From Gammaproteobacteria bacterium (GTDB lineage: Bacteria > Pseudomonadota > Gammaproteobacteria > DSM-16500), in assembly GCA_031291255.1 (NCBI GenBank), contig JARLJN010000126.1, forward strand, positions 1-64,000: a DNA stretch of 64,000 bases. The letters are read 5' to 3'. The notes beneath the pieces are model-generated. The model saw nothing but the letters and a program-made list of their open reading frames with translations. It was not told where the DNA came from and did not search any database. The position numbers and the translations under genes are program-made. Position 1 is the first letter of the stretch. Each line of letters begins with the position of its first letter. Shown piece by piece: positions 16,516 through 24,973 of the stretch.

Positions 16516-18399
16516 ATGAGCAATTTAATTACATTGGATAATGTTTCACTGGCATACGGTTTAGACCATTTACTGGACAGTGTAAAATGGCAAATTGAAT
16601 CAGGCGAACGTGTGTGCCTCATAGGCCGTAACGGTGCGGGAAAATCCTCTTTACTTAAAATTATTGAAGGCTCACTTGCTCCTGACAGCGGTACCGTTTG
16701 GCGCAAACCCAATTTACGCATAGCCAGATTAGCGCAAGAATTACCTCAAGACTTGAATTGCACGGTGTATGAATACGTTGCTGATGGTTTAGCTGAAACT
16801 GGGAAACTACTCGCAGCTTATCATTCATTGACCTTACGATTAGAACACTCCTGTACTGATAAAGATTTAAATGAACTAGAACGTTTACAACATGCAATTG
16901 ATGCTTGTAATGGCTGGCAGTTTGAACAAGAAATCAAAAAAATTCTCAACAGATTAGAATTAAATCCCGACCAAACATTAGGTGAATTATCCGGTGGATG
17001 GCAGCGTAGAGCCGCACTTGCAAGAGCGTTAGTGGTATCACCTGAACTTTTACTATTAGACGAACCTACCAACCATTTAGACATTGAAGCGATTCAATGG
17101 TTAGAAGACCAATTGCTCGCGTGCAACATAGGTTTATTATTTATTACTCACGATAGAGCACTCTTACAACGTTTAGCGACTCGCATAATCGAATTAGATC
17201 GCGGTCAACTGACTTCATGGCCAGGTGATTATGAAAACTTCTTAAGACGTAAAGAAGAAATGCTGCATGCTGAAGGCAGATTAAATTCTGAGTTTGATAA
17301 AAAACTCGCGCAAGAAGAACGTTGGATACGTCAAGGCATTAAAGCACGACGCACTCGTAACGAAGGACGTGTACGCGCATTAGAATCATTACGTGTAGAA
17401 CGCAGCAAACGCCGTGAACAGCAAGGTAAAGCAACATTCAATATAGGCGAAGCACAAAAATCCGGTAAGCTAGTTATTGATGCTAGTCACATTACACAAA
17501 CTTACGGCGATAAATGTGTTATCAAAGATTTTTCTATGCGCATTATGCGTGGAGATAGAATTGGGTTGATAGGTCCTAACGGTATAGGCAAAAGTACATT
17601 GTTAAATATTTTGTTAGGCAATCTAGAACCGCAACAAGGCACCGTGTTAGCAGGAACCAAATTAGAAATTGCTTACTTCGATCAATTACGCAAAGCATTA
17701 GATTTAGAAAAAACAGTTATTGATAATGTTGCACAAGGTTCTGATACCATCGAAATCAATGGCAGCAAACGCCATATAATAAGTTATTTAGGTGACTTCT
17801 TATTTACACCTCAACGTGCAATGACACCTGTTAAATCGTTATCGGGTGGTGAATGTAATCGATTATTGCTCGCCCGACTTTTTAGCAAGCCTGCAAATTT
17901 ATTAGTACTCGATGAACCTACAAATGATTTAGATATAGAAACATTAGAATTACTCGAAGAATTATTGAGTGAATACGCTGGCACGTTATTGTTAGTCAGT
18001 CATGATAGAGCCTTCTTAGATAATGTCGTCACCAGCACTTTAGTTTTTTCAGGCAATGGACAAATTGAAGAGTTTGTCGGCGGATATCATGATTGGCTAA
18101 AACAACGTAAGCCTGTTGAAGTGGTATCAACTGCTACTAAAAAAGTTTCACCTGAAAAAGAAAAAAATTCAGCTCCGAAAAAAATGAGTTTTAAAGAACA
18201 AAAAGAATTAGCAGAGCTCCCAAAAATCATAGAGAAACTTGAAATCACACAGCAAGAATTACAAACACTGATTGCAGGCCCTAGCTTTTATCAAAAAGAT
18301 TCAACTGTCATTGCAGACACACTTGCAAAATTAAAAGCCTTAGAATCTGATTTAGAAATGAAATATAAACGCTGGGAAGAGCTGGAAGCCAAACAATAA
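16516..18399 (+). CDS. uup: ABC-F family ATPase Uup
   Basis: A cytoplasmic, soluble twin-ATPase protein acting on ribosomes; Uup also affects transposon-related precise excision in E. coli. ABC1: Walker A GRNGAGKSS, signature LSGGWQRR, Walker B LLLLDEPTNHLD. ABC2: Walker A GPNGIGKST, signature LSGGECNR, Walker B LLVLDEPTNDLD. The C-terminal ~70 residues form the Uup coiled coil (SFKEQKELAELPKIIEKLE to the end). At 627 aa, with the C-terminal domain, Uup is preferred over YheS or EttA. It appears to have its own transcript because repeats separate it from the genes on both sides. Confidence 0.92.
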   Translation: MSNLITLDNVSLAYGLDHLLDSVKWQIESGERVCLIGRNGAGKSSLLKIIEGSLAPDSGTVWRKPNLRIARLAQELPQDLNCTVYEYVADGLAETGKLLAAYHSLTLRLEHSCTDKDLNELERLQHAIDACNGWQFEQEIKKILNRLELNPDQTLGELSGGWQRRAALARALVVSPELLLLDEPTNHLDIEAIQWLEDQLLACNIGLLFITHDRALLQRLATRIIELDRGQLTSWPGDYENFLRRKEEMLHAEGRLNSEFDKKLAQEERWIRQGIKARRTRNEGRVRALESLRVERSKRREQQGKATFNIGEAQKSGKLVIDASHITQTYGDKCVIKDFSMRIMRGDRIGLIGPNGIGKSTLLNILLGNLEPQQGTVLAGTKLEIAYFDQLRKALDLEKTVIDNVAQGSDTIEINGSKRHIISYLGDFLFTPQRAMTPVKSLSGGECNRLLLARLFSKPANLLVLDEPTNDLDIETLELLEELLSEYAGTLLLVSHDRAFLDNVVTSTLVFSGNGQIEEFVGGYHDWLKQRKPVEVVSTATKKVSPEKEKNSAPKKMSFKEQKELAELPKIIEKLEITQQELQTLIAGPSFYQKDSTVIADTLAKLKALESDLEMKYKRWEELEAKQ

Positions 18400-18420
18400 A
18401 GTTATGAGGCTTGCGCTTTT

Positions 18421-18450
18421 CCCGGACTCGCTACGCTTAGTCCGGGCTAC
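18421..18450. repeat. REP-like palindrome, family 1
   Basis: One unit (CCCGGACTCGCTACGCTTAG, then TCCGGGCTAC) lies 21 bp after the uup stop. The loop sequence matches the subtype seen at 5348 and at 34933. Confidence 0.9.
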
Positions 18451-18520
18451 TACAAAAACTAACAACCTCTAGTTTTATAACTGCCCCAAATCCTGTAAAA
18501 TCGACTGAACACCTATCTTA

Positions 18521-19501
18521 ATGAGACTATCCATGCAGCTTGAAAAACGCCAATTAAGCTTAAAAAACAAGACTCTCTTCATTTCATGCGTAGTGCCTGT
18601 GTTTAATGAAGAAGCCGTGGTTGAAGCCTTTTTTACAGAACTACAAGCGTCTTTACATACCCTCACAAATCATTTTGAAATTATTGTGGTTGATGATGGC
18701 AGCCGGGATAAAACTATAGAAAAAATCCTACAACTACCCTCAGAATACCATATCAAACTACTAGGCTTATCCCGTAATTTTGGCAAAGAAAATGCGTTAA
18801 CTGCCGGACTAGAACATTCCTCAGGGGATGTTACGATTATCATGGATTCTGACTTTCAGCACCCCATCGAAGTGATTCCTACTTTTTTAAAACACTGGGC
18901 TGAAGGTTATGAGATGGTTTACGGCGTTCGCGTCAATCGAGATGACGAATCCTCTATCAAACGGAATTTTGCCAACCTTTTTTATTGGCTAATGACTAAG
19001 ATCACTAAAATAGACATGCCTAGCAATGCGGGTGACTTCCGTTTGCTGGATAAAAAAGTTGTAAGCAGTTTAAATCAATTCCAAGAGCGCTCACGCTTCA
19101 TGAAAGGCTTGTACGCATGGGTGGGTTACAAACGTATCGCTGTCCCCTTTACGGTGCAAGAACGTGCGGCTGGCAGCAGCTCATGGGGTCTGGGCAGATT
19201 AACAGAGCTTGCCCTCACTGGTATTACGAGTTTCTCTGATATTCCACTCAGAGTCTGGGGCTTAGTGGGTTTCTTTATTTCATTTATTTCGCTGATCTAT
19301 GCTATTTACTTTGTCACTGTCACCTTGATTTATGGCGCAGATTTACCCGGCTTTCCCAGCATTATTGTCGCGGTCATGTTTCTAGGTGGAATCCAGTTAT
19401 TATCGATAGGCATATTAGGTGAATATATCGCAAGAATTTTCACGGAAGTGAAACAGCGTCCCAAATATCTAGTCGAAATTAAGCATGGGTTTGAAAATTA
19501 A
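18521..19501 (+). CDS. Polyprenyl-phosphate GT2 glycosyltransferase (GtrB/ArnC-like)
   Basis: A 326-aa GT2 enzyme that would transfer a sugar from a nucleotide donor to undecaprenyl phosphate on the cytoplasmic face. The GT-A core is seen in SCVVPVFNEE, IIVVDDGSRDKT, SRNFGKENALTAGL and the DSDFQHP metal motif. Two C-terminal helices (VWGLVGFFISFISLIYAIYF and FPSIIVAVMFLGGIQLLSIG) anchor it, followed by GEYIARIFTEVKQRP, a hallmark of the GtrB/DPMS/ArnC group. The start may be 18521 or 18533. It is a plausible sugar-lipid supplier for the GT-C proteins encoded on either side. Confidence 0.88.
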   Translation: MRLSMQLEKRQLSLKNKTLFISCVVPVFNEEAVVEAFFTELQASLHTLTNHFEIIVVDDGSRDKTIEKILQLPSEYHIKLLGLSRNFGKENALTAGLEHSSGDVTIIMDSDFQHPIEVIPTFLKHWAEGYEMVYGVRVNRDDESSIKRNFANLFYWLMTKITKIDMPSNAGDFRLLDKKVVSSLNQFQERSRFMKGLYAWVGYKRIAVPFTVQERAAGSSSWGLGRLTELALTGITSFSDIPLRVWGLVGFFISFISLIYAIYFVTVTLIYGADLPGFPSIIVAVMFLGGIQLLSIGILGEYIARIFTEVKQRPKYLVEIKHGFEN

Positions 19502-19515
19502 ACTGTAAGCTGGTT

Positions 19516-19602
19516 GTAGGTTGGGTGTAGGTTGGGTTGAGTGCTTTTTACGAAACCCAACATAAGGTTAATGTTGGGTTTCATAAAAAGCACCCAACCT
19601 AC
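19516..19602. repeat. Family 2 palindrome between convergent genes
   Basis: GTAGGTTGGGT occurs twice in tandem at the left edge (19516 and 19527). It is followed by the same architecture as 16304-16385, ending in CACCCAACCTAC. It lies exactly between the converging GT2 and ArnT-like genes and could serve as a bidirectional terminator. Confidence 0.9.
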
Positions 19603-19605
19603 ATC

Positions 19606-21375
19606 TTAACTATCGCTAGGCTTATTACTCAATAAAAACACTTCATTCTGTTTACCTACAACATAATATTTATGTTTCTTAAACGCATCCAAATATCGCG
19701 CATCGGTTATCACATATAAGTGTTTAGGACTATTCCATCGCTGCCAAAAAGAGTTTTCGCCTATCAGCCAATCCTTCGTATCTTGAAAGACCATGCCATA
19801 CCACATTTCACGCACCCAATTATCATTGTGAGGAATATCCTCAGCTTGCCAATCGGCCACTATGGTAATTCGTCTTTCTAAATAAATCGGAAGGTCTTGG
19901 TAATATCTAAAAAATGTTACAACCTCATCATTCGCATTTAAAGTCGGTTTTAAAGCAGTCGCCAATGGCTTGATGGACTTATCATTGATAGCCCCTGCAC
20001 TACTTAGAAAGATAAGCAACAAAGCCACTATCATCGCTAGAAAGCTGCTAAACAAAGGCAGCAAACTCACCCTGCGCGGCAAAAACAACATTAGGGCTGC
20101 TGTCGCCAACAGAACAAGACCCATGGCTTGTAGGTAAGGCGTGAAAGCCATAGGCATTTCTAATTGCACACTTAAACGAGGTGATACAAGAAAAAAAGCA
20201 GCGACTGCGATAATCACAATCTCAAATGCAACTAAACCTTTGCTAATACCCTTAGCCTGAGGCGCATTCCATAAATCACTTAAATAGCTGCCAACCAACA
20301 CTGCTGACACTGGAAAAATCGGTAAAATATAACCTACGGTTTTTGAGAGAGGGATGGAAAAAAAGACTAATACTATGGCAAACCATAATAATAAAAATAA
20401 TTCTGTTGCAAACTGCTGTCTATCTTTTAACACTAATTTAATTTTTTTATAGATCGCTTGAATAAGAAAAACAGACCAAGGAAAAAAGCCCGCTAACACA
20501 ACAGGAACATAAAACCAAATAGCAGCTTTACTATTAAAATCTTGTGTTGTTAAAAAACGTGAGACTTGTTGTGTGACAAAAAAGAAATGCAAAAATTCAG
20601 GATTGGCTTTTTGCACCAAGAAATACCAAGGTGCAGTAATCATCAGAAATATCACAGCGCCCGCAATCACATGCATTCTTTTCAGCAAAGCCCAACGATT
20701 TAATAACAGTATCCAAGCACCCACTATCATAGCGGGAAAGACTATACCGATAAGACCTTTTGTTAGCGCAGCTAATCCTGAAAAAATATAAGCAGCAAAT
20801 AAAAATCTATTTCTCCATTGAGTAGACGTAGCCTGCATGCCCGCTATAAAACACAATAATGAATTGCCTATGAGAGACGCGACTTCTAAATCTAAATTGG
20901 CATAATGCGCACCGCCATAATATAAAGGCGCCGTCGCAAGTATGAGAGCTGACAATATTCCGGTTCGACGATTAAACAACACGCTAGCCGTGAAATAGGT
21001 CACCACAGCGCCCAACACACCCATAAAAGCCGGCCAAAAGCGTAAAGACCATTCCTTCAATCCAAAAAGTTTAATCGCAGCCGCTTGCAGCCAATAATAA
21101 AGCGCTGGCTTATCAAGAAAGGCTACGCCGTTGAGACGGGGTGTCACATAATCTCCGCTGGCAACCATCTCTCTGGCAACTTCAGAGTACCGGCCTTCAT
21201 CAGGGGTAAAAAGTGCGTGCGAGCCTATCCAAATAGCGTAAAAAAGGCCGATAAAAAGGATTAGGTAGACTAAGTCCACATAAGTATTTTTTGAAATCAA
21301 TGGTGATGCGTTTGAATTGTTTTTAGATAACACTTGTTGGTTCTCTTGAATTACTCTAAGCTTTTGTTTAATCAT
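19606..21375 (-). CDS. ArnT-like GT-C glycosyltransferase (PMT_2 family)
   Basis: A roughly 589-aa polytopic membrane protein of the GT83/PMT family, which uses undecaprenyl-phosphate sugars in the periplasm, classically to modify lipid A. The first external loop carries FTPDEGRYSEVAREM with the acidic DE pair, then PRLNGVAFLDKPALYYW and a GGAHYANLDLEVA motif. About 12 helices are followed by a periplasmic C-terminal domain. A GTG at 21378 precedes the ATG at 21375; neither has a good Shine-Dalgarno. It is divergent from the deacetylase gene with only 23 bp between starts. The substrate (L-Ara4N or another sugar) cannot be decided. Confidence 0.85.
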   Translation of the reverse strand: MIKQKLRVIQENQQVLSKNNSNASPLISKNTYVDLVYLILFIGLFYAIWIGSHALFTPDEGRYSEVAREMVASGDYVTPRLNGVAFLDKPALYYWLQAAAIKLFGLKEWSLRFWPAFMGVLGAVVTYFTASVLFNRRTGILSALILATAPLYYGGAHYANLDLEVASLIGNSLLCFIAGMQATSTQWRNRFLFAAYIFSGLAALTKGLIGIVFPAMIVGAWILLLNRWALLKRMHVIAGAVIFLMITAPWYFLVQKANPEFLHFFFVTQQVSRFLTTQDFNSKAAIWFYVPVVLAGFFPWSVFLIQAIYKKIKLVLKDRQQFATELFLLLWFAIVLVFFSIPLSKTVGYILPIFPVSAVLVGSYLSDLWNAPQAKGISKGLVAFEIVIIAVAAFFLVSPRLSVQLEMPMAFTPYLQAMGLVLLATAALMLFLPRRVSLLPLFSSFLAMIVALLLIFLSSAGAINDKSIKPLATALKPTLNANDEVVTFFRYYQDLPIYLERRITIVADWQAEDIPHNDNWVREMWYGMVFQDTKDWLIGENSFWQRWNSPKHLYVITDARYLDAFKKHKYYVVGKQNEVFLLSNKPSDS

Positions 21376-21398
21376 CACAACGGAAATACAGCACCATT

Positions 21399-22229
21399 AT
21401 GAAACGGATCATTATCTGCGCTGACGATTATGGCCAAAATTCTGCTATTTCTCAAGCTATAGTTAAATTACTTGAAAATAACCGCCTGTCAGCGACTAGC
21501 TGCTTAGTGACCTCGTTAGAGTGGCCAACAGGAGCTATTGCATTAAATCCCTTTAAAAACAAAGCCCATATAGGCCTGCACTTTAATTTAACAGAAGGCA
21601 AGCCCAGCTCCACGGCTTTGCAATCATTTTGGCCATTAAATCAGCTCATACTCAAAAGCCAGCTACGACTGATCAATAAAAGCACCATCACGTCAGAACT
21701 ACATGCACAATTGGATCGCTTCATCAAAGAAATGGGGACTTATCCTAACTTTATTGACGGCCATCAGCATGTACATCAATTTCCTGTTATTCGAGATACA
21801 CTGCTAGAGGTTTATGAAGAACGCTTGCGTGAACACAAGGTTTATCTGCGCTGCACCTATTCTCCAGGCAGTCTTTTTAATTTCACAAAAACGGCTTATT
21901 TGAAAAATCTGATTATCAATCTTTGCGGCGGCATTGCATTCAAGAAAAAACTTGTCGAAAAAAACATTCCACATAATACAACTTTCTCAGGCATTTATAA
22001 TTTTAAAAATGCAAACACCTATGAAAAATTATTTCCACAATTCTTAAATGAATCAAACGACGGCGGACTCATCATGTGTCATCCTGGTCTACCCTCATTC
22101 GATGCAACTGATGTAATAGCACTAGCCCGTGTATCTGAATATAATTATTTGCTAAGTGAAGATTATTTAAATAAGCTAAAACAAAGAAAAATTCATATTA
22201 ATCAAGATGTTGCACTAACCCCATCCTAA
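21399..22229 (+). CDS. YdjC/ChbG-type carbohydrate deacetylase
   Basis: A 276-aa metal-dependent deacetylase of the YdjC/ChbG family (related to HpnK). Metal and catalytic elements visible are the ICADDYGQN Asp pair near the N-terminus, the HIGLHFNLTEG histidines and DGHQHVHQFP. The C-terminal MCHPG motif is also typical. It has no signal peptide, so it probably acts in the cytoplasm on N-acetylated or formylated sugars or sugar-lipids. Its position next to the ArnT-like and GtrB-like genes suggests a role analogous to ArnD, although ArnD belongs to a different (NodB) family. Confidence 0.85.
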   Translation: MKRIIICADDYGQNSAISQAIVKLLENNRLSATSCLVTSLEWPTGAIALNPFKNKAHIGLHFNLTEGKPSSTALQSFWPLNQLILKSQLRLINKSTITSELHAQLDRFIKEMGTYPNFIDGHQHVHQFPVIRDTLLEVYEERLREHKVYLRCTYSPGSLFNFTKTAYLKNLIINLCGGIAFKKKLVEKNIPHNTTFSGIYNFKNANTYEKLFPQFLNESNDGGLIMCHPGLPSFDATDVIALARVSEYNYLLSEDYLNKLKQRKIHINQDVALTPS

Positions 22230-22306
22230 CCGAACCCATTTAATACTAGTTATTTACTACTTAATATGCTACTATTTGTATTATGAAAAGTATTAAGGAA
22301 TGCAGC

Positions 22307-22537
22307 ATGAATATTAATGCCGGCAAATTATCCGTCTCTTTACCGCCAGCTTTGGTTCTCTTCATTAAAGAGTACCAAACAGCACATGCTTGCAAGAGTC
22401 AGTCAGAAGTCATCAAGGAGGCTCTTAAACTATTACGTCAGAAAGAACTAGAAAATTATTACCTAGCCGCAAATAGTGAAATTGACCCAGCTTACGATAC
22501 AACAACAACTGATGGATTAGATGATGAAACGTGGTGA
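22307..22537 (+). CDS. Type II antitoxin, ribbon-helix-helix
   Basis: A 76-aa DNA-binding antitoxin of CopG/ParD type. The N-terminal beta strand KLSVSLPPALVLFIKEY is followed by helices with SQSEVIKEALKLLRQKE, and the acidic C-terminal tail (residues about 55-76, with DGLDDETW) would bind and mask the toxin. The ATG at 22307 has AAGGA 7 nt upstream and is preferred over one at 22283. The 3' end overlaps the toxin start by 17 bp. An autoregulatory operator is expected in the AT-rich ~75 bp before the gene. Confidence 0.88.
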   Translation: MNINAGKLSVSLPPALVLFIKEYQTAHACKSQSEVIKEALKLLRQKELENYYLAANSEIDPAYDTTTTDGLDDETW

Positions 22538-22862
22538 AATATATTATGCCAACCTGGATCCTACTGTTGGCTCTGAAATTAAAAAAAAACGTCCTGTATT
22601 GATCATCAGCAATAATGCCAATAATCGCATGGCAACTACAATAACTGTATTACCTATTACTTCTAAGATTACCCATATTTATCCTTTTGAAGTTGCCTTA
22701 TCGGCAAAGATTAGCGGTTTAAAAAAAGATTCTAAAATTCAGTGCCAACAAATAAGAACTATTTCGAAACTGCGGATTAATTCTTCAGCAATAGGCATAG
22801 TAACTCAAGCAGTTCTACACCACGTACAAGCAGCATTAGAGTTACATCTCGATTTTAATTAA
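22521..22862 (+). CDS. MazF/PemK-family mRNA interferase toxin
   Basis: A 113-aa toxin of the MazF/PemK fold, an endoribonuclease that cleaves mRNA when freed from its antitoxin. The N-terminal RGEIYYANLDPTVGSEIKKK is followed by RPVLIISNN, both diagnostic; TVLPITSK and the later KIQCQQIRTISK (conserved Arg and Thr/Ser) match the active-site region. The gene overlaps the antitoxin by 17 bp, with two possible ATGs (22521, 22524). It is complete and apparently functional. Confidence 0.92.
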   Translation: MMKRGEIYYANLDPTVGSEIKKKRPVLIISNNANNRMATTITVLPITSKITHIYPFEVALSAKISGLKKDSKIQCQQIRTISKLRINSSAIGIVTQAVLHHVQAALELHLDFN

Positions 22863-22869
22863 GAATTAT

Positions 22870-22898
22870 TTGCAAAATCAATTAAATCAAGATATAAA
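22870..22898 (+). promoter_or_regulatory. Predicted sigma-70 promoter for pilA
   Basis: TTGCAA (22870-22875), a 17-bp spacer and TATAAA (22893-22898) form a good -35/-10 pair. The leader to the pilA ATG would be about 80 nt. I see no -24/-12 sigma-54 element, which drives pilA in many gammaproteobacteria. Confidence 0.5.
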
Positions 22899-22985
22899 TA
22901 CGCGCTCTGCTCTTCCTCTTTTTTTTCTTCATCACCTCCTATCATTCAAAAAAAATCAAACACTTTATTAAGAGTAAATATTATT

Positions 22986-23390
22986 ATGAAAATAAAATTT
23001 CACGCATTAGGCTTTTCTTTAATTGAATTAATGATAGTGGTATCTATTATTGGAATACTTGCAGCTATCGCACTGCCTTCTTATCAAGGTTACACTAAAC
23101 ATGCACGTTTCGTAGAAGTCATTTCATCTGCAGAACCTTATAAAATAGCTGTTGCATTAGCATTGCAAAATGGTGCTGCCTTATCTGAATTAAGCAACGG
23201 TAAACTAGGCATACCACTAGAGTCTCCTGTTACTAAAAATCTTGCGAGTATCAAAGTAGAAAATGGCATCATTACCGCAACAGGTACCGAGCTAGTCAAC
23301 AGTGCAACCTATATTTTAAAACCGAATGCAACGGGAAATAATTGGACCGTACATGGAACTTGTGTCAATGCAGGTTTGTGTGAAGCTTAA
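22986..23390 (+). CDS. pilA: Type IV major pilin precursor
   Basis: A 134-aa type IVa prepilin. A short basic leader ends at Gly before [20 protein letters not shown]; the Glu at position +5 of the mature protein is present. The mature protein is processed by PilD, encoded downstream. A C-terminal cysteine pair ([11 protein letters not shown]) fits the D-region disulfide loop, though with only five residues between the cysteines. It is the first gene of the pilA-pilB-pilC-pilD cluster, with pilB starting 5 nt after its stop. Confidence 0.92.
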   Translation: MKIKFHALGFSLIELMIVVSIIGILAAIALPSYQGYTKHARFVEVISSAEPYKIAVALALQNGAALSELSNGKLGIPLESPVTKNLASIKVENGIITATGTELVNSATYILKPNATGNNWTVHGTCVNAGLCEA

Positions 23391-23395
23391 TTGAC

Positions 23396-24973
23396 ATGCA
23401 ATTATTAGCAAGATTAATTGTACAAGATAGTTTGCTCACACAAAATGAAATAGAATCTGCATTGCAGAAAGCAAAAAAAAGTAATCTATCTCTCATCACT
23501 TATCTTGTGAAAAACAAGATTGTCTTAGGCACTAGAATACAGCAGTTATATGCAACACATTTAGGTTTCCCATTATTTAACTCGCTCAATTACGACATGA
23601 GTGCTTTGCCAAAATTAATCCCACCTGAACTCGTAAAACGTTATCGCATCATACCATTAAAAATGGAACATAATTTGCATCTTGCTATATCAGACCCTAC
23701 TGATCAAACAGCGATAAATTCAATTATGTTTCATACTAATCTAGAAATTTATATTGTCATTCTTTCTGAAGATCAGGTTGATGCGCTGATAGAACAATAT
23801 TGCCATGCACTGCCTACAGCCAAACATTTAGAATTATCACTGCATGACAACCAAACTGAATTAATATTTCAGGAACAAGAATATAATAATGAACCCTTAA
23901 TCACTTTTGTAAATGAAATCCTTAACAATGCATTACACAAACACGCTTCGGATATCCATATAGAAACCTTTAAAAATAATTGCCGCATACGTTTTCGTGT
24001 CGATGGAATTTTATATACCATGACTGAAATTTCTCATCTTCTTGCAAATCGATTAATTACTAGCTTAAAGGTGATGGCTAAATTAGATATTTCTGAACGA
24101 CGACTCCCTCAAGACGGCCATTTTCATTTCTTATATAACGATACCGAAACAATAGATATACGATTAAGTTCTTGCCCCGTATTGCATGGTGAAAAACTTG
24201 TGCTTAGAATTTTAGACACAAAAAGAATGAACTTAAGTTTACACTCACTAGGCTTTACAGAAGATCAAAAAAATATTTTTCTGACTCACATAGCAAAACC
24301 TCAAGGTCTTATTTTAGTATCAGGGCCCACGGGCAGCGGCAAAACAGTCACACTTTATTCAGCATTAAACTATTTAAATACTAGCGAAAAAAATATTTCA
24401 TCTGTTGAAAATCCAGTAGAAATTCAACTTGAAGGCATTAATCAACTTAATATCAACCCCAAAATTGGTTTACATTTCTCTACAGCTTTACGAACTTTTT
24501 TACGTCAAGATCCCGATGTTATTATGATAGGTGAAATACGAGATGCAGAAACCGCCGAAATAGCTATACAAGCCGCGCAAACGGGGCATCTCGTTTTTTC
24601 AACTCTACATACTAATTACGCAATTGATACTATTAAACGTTTAGAATCCATGAAGATCAACACTGCTGATTTACAAAATTCAATTTCATTAATTATTTCT
24701 CAACGCTTAATTAGAAAGCTCTGCTCTGTTTGCAAGTGTGTTGATCCTGATGCCGAAAAAATTTTAACTCTATTAGACATCAAACAATATGTGCCATTAT
24801 TTATTCCTAAAGGCTGTGAAGCTTGCTTACAAGGTTATGAAGGCCGCACTGGAATTTATGAATGTTTAACTGACTTCAAAAAACCCTACATGACATTACA
24901 TCAATCCGCTATCGAAAAAATGTTAGCTGGAATCACATCCTTCGCAGAAATTAATCGTATTTGCCCCGCATGA
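23396..24973 (+). CDS. pilB: Type IV pilus extension ATPase
   Basis: A 525-aa hexameric cytoplasmic ATPase that powers pilin polymerisation. The N-terminal MshEN-like region (residues about 1-140) contains DPTDQTAINSI. The ATPase domain has Walker A GPTGSGKT at 310-317, the Asp box DPDVIMIGEIRDAETAE and the His box TGHLVFSTLHTN. A zinc tetracysteine is seen in CSVCKC and KGCEACLQGYEGRTGIYE. At 525 aa it is shorter than the ~565-aa Pseudomonas PilB, but every motif is intact. The stop overlaps the pilC ATG. Confidence 0.94.
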   Translation: MQLLARLIVQDSLLTQNEIESALQKAKKSNLSLITYLVKNKIVLGTRIQQLYATHLGFPLFNSLNYDMSALPKLIPPELVKRYRIIPLKMEHNLHLAISDPTDQTAINSIMFHTNLEIYIVILSEDQVDALIEQYCHALPTAKHLELSLHDNQTELIFQEQEYNNEPLITFVNEILNNALHKHASDIHIETFKNNCRIRFRVDGILYTMTEISHLLANRLITSLKVMAKLDISERRLPQDGHFHFLYNDTETIDIRLSSCPVLHGEKLVLRILDTKRMNLSLHSLGFTEDQKNIFLTHIAKPQGLILVSGPTGSGKTVTLYSALNYLNTSEKNISSVENPVEIQLEGINQLNINPKIGLHFSTALRTFLRQDPDVIMIGEIRDAETAEIAIQAAQTGHLVFSTLHTNYAIDTIKRLESMKINTADLQNSISLIISQRLIRKLCSVCKCVDPDAEKILTLLDIKQYVPLFIPKGCEACLQGYEGRTGIYECLTDFKKPYMTLHQSAIEKMLAGITSFAEINRICPA

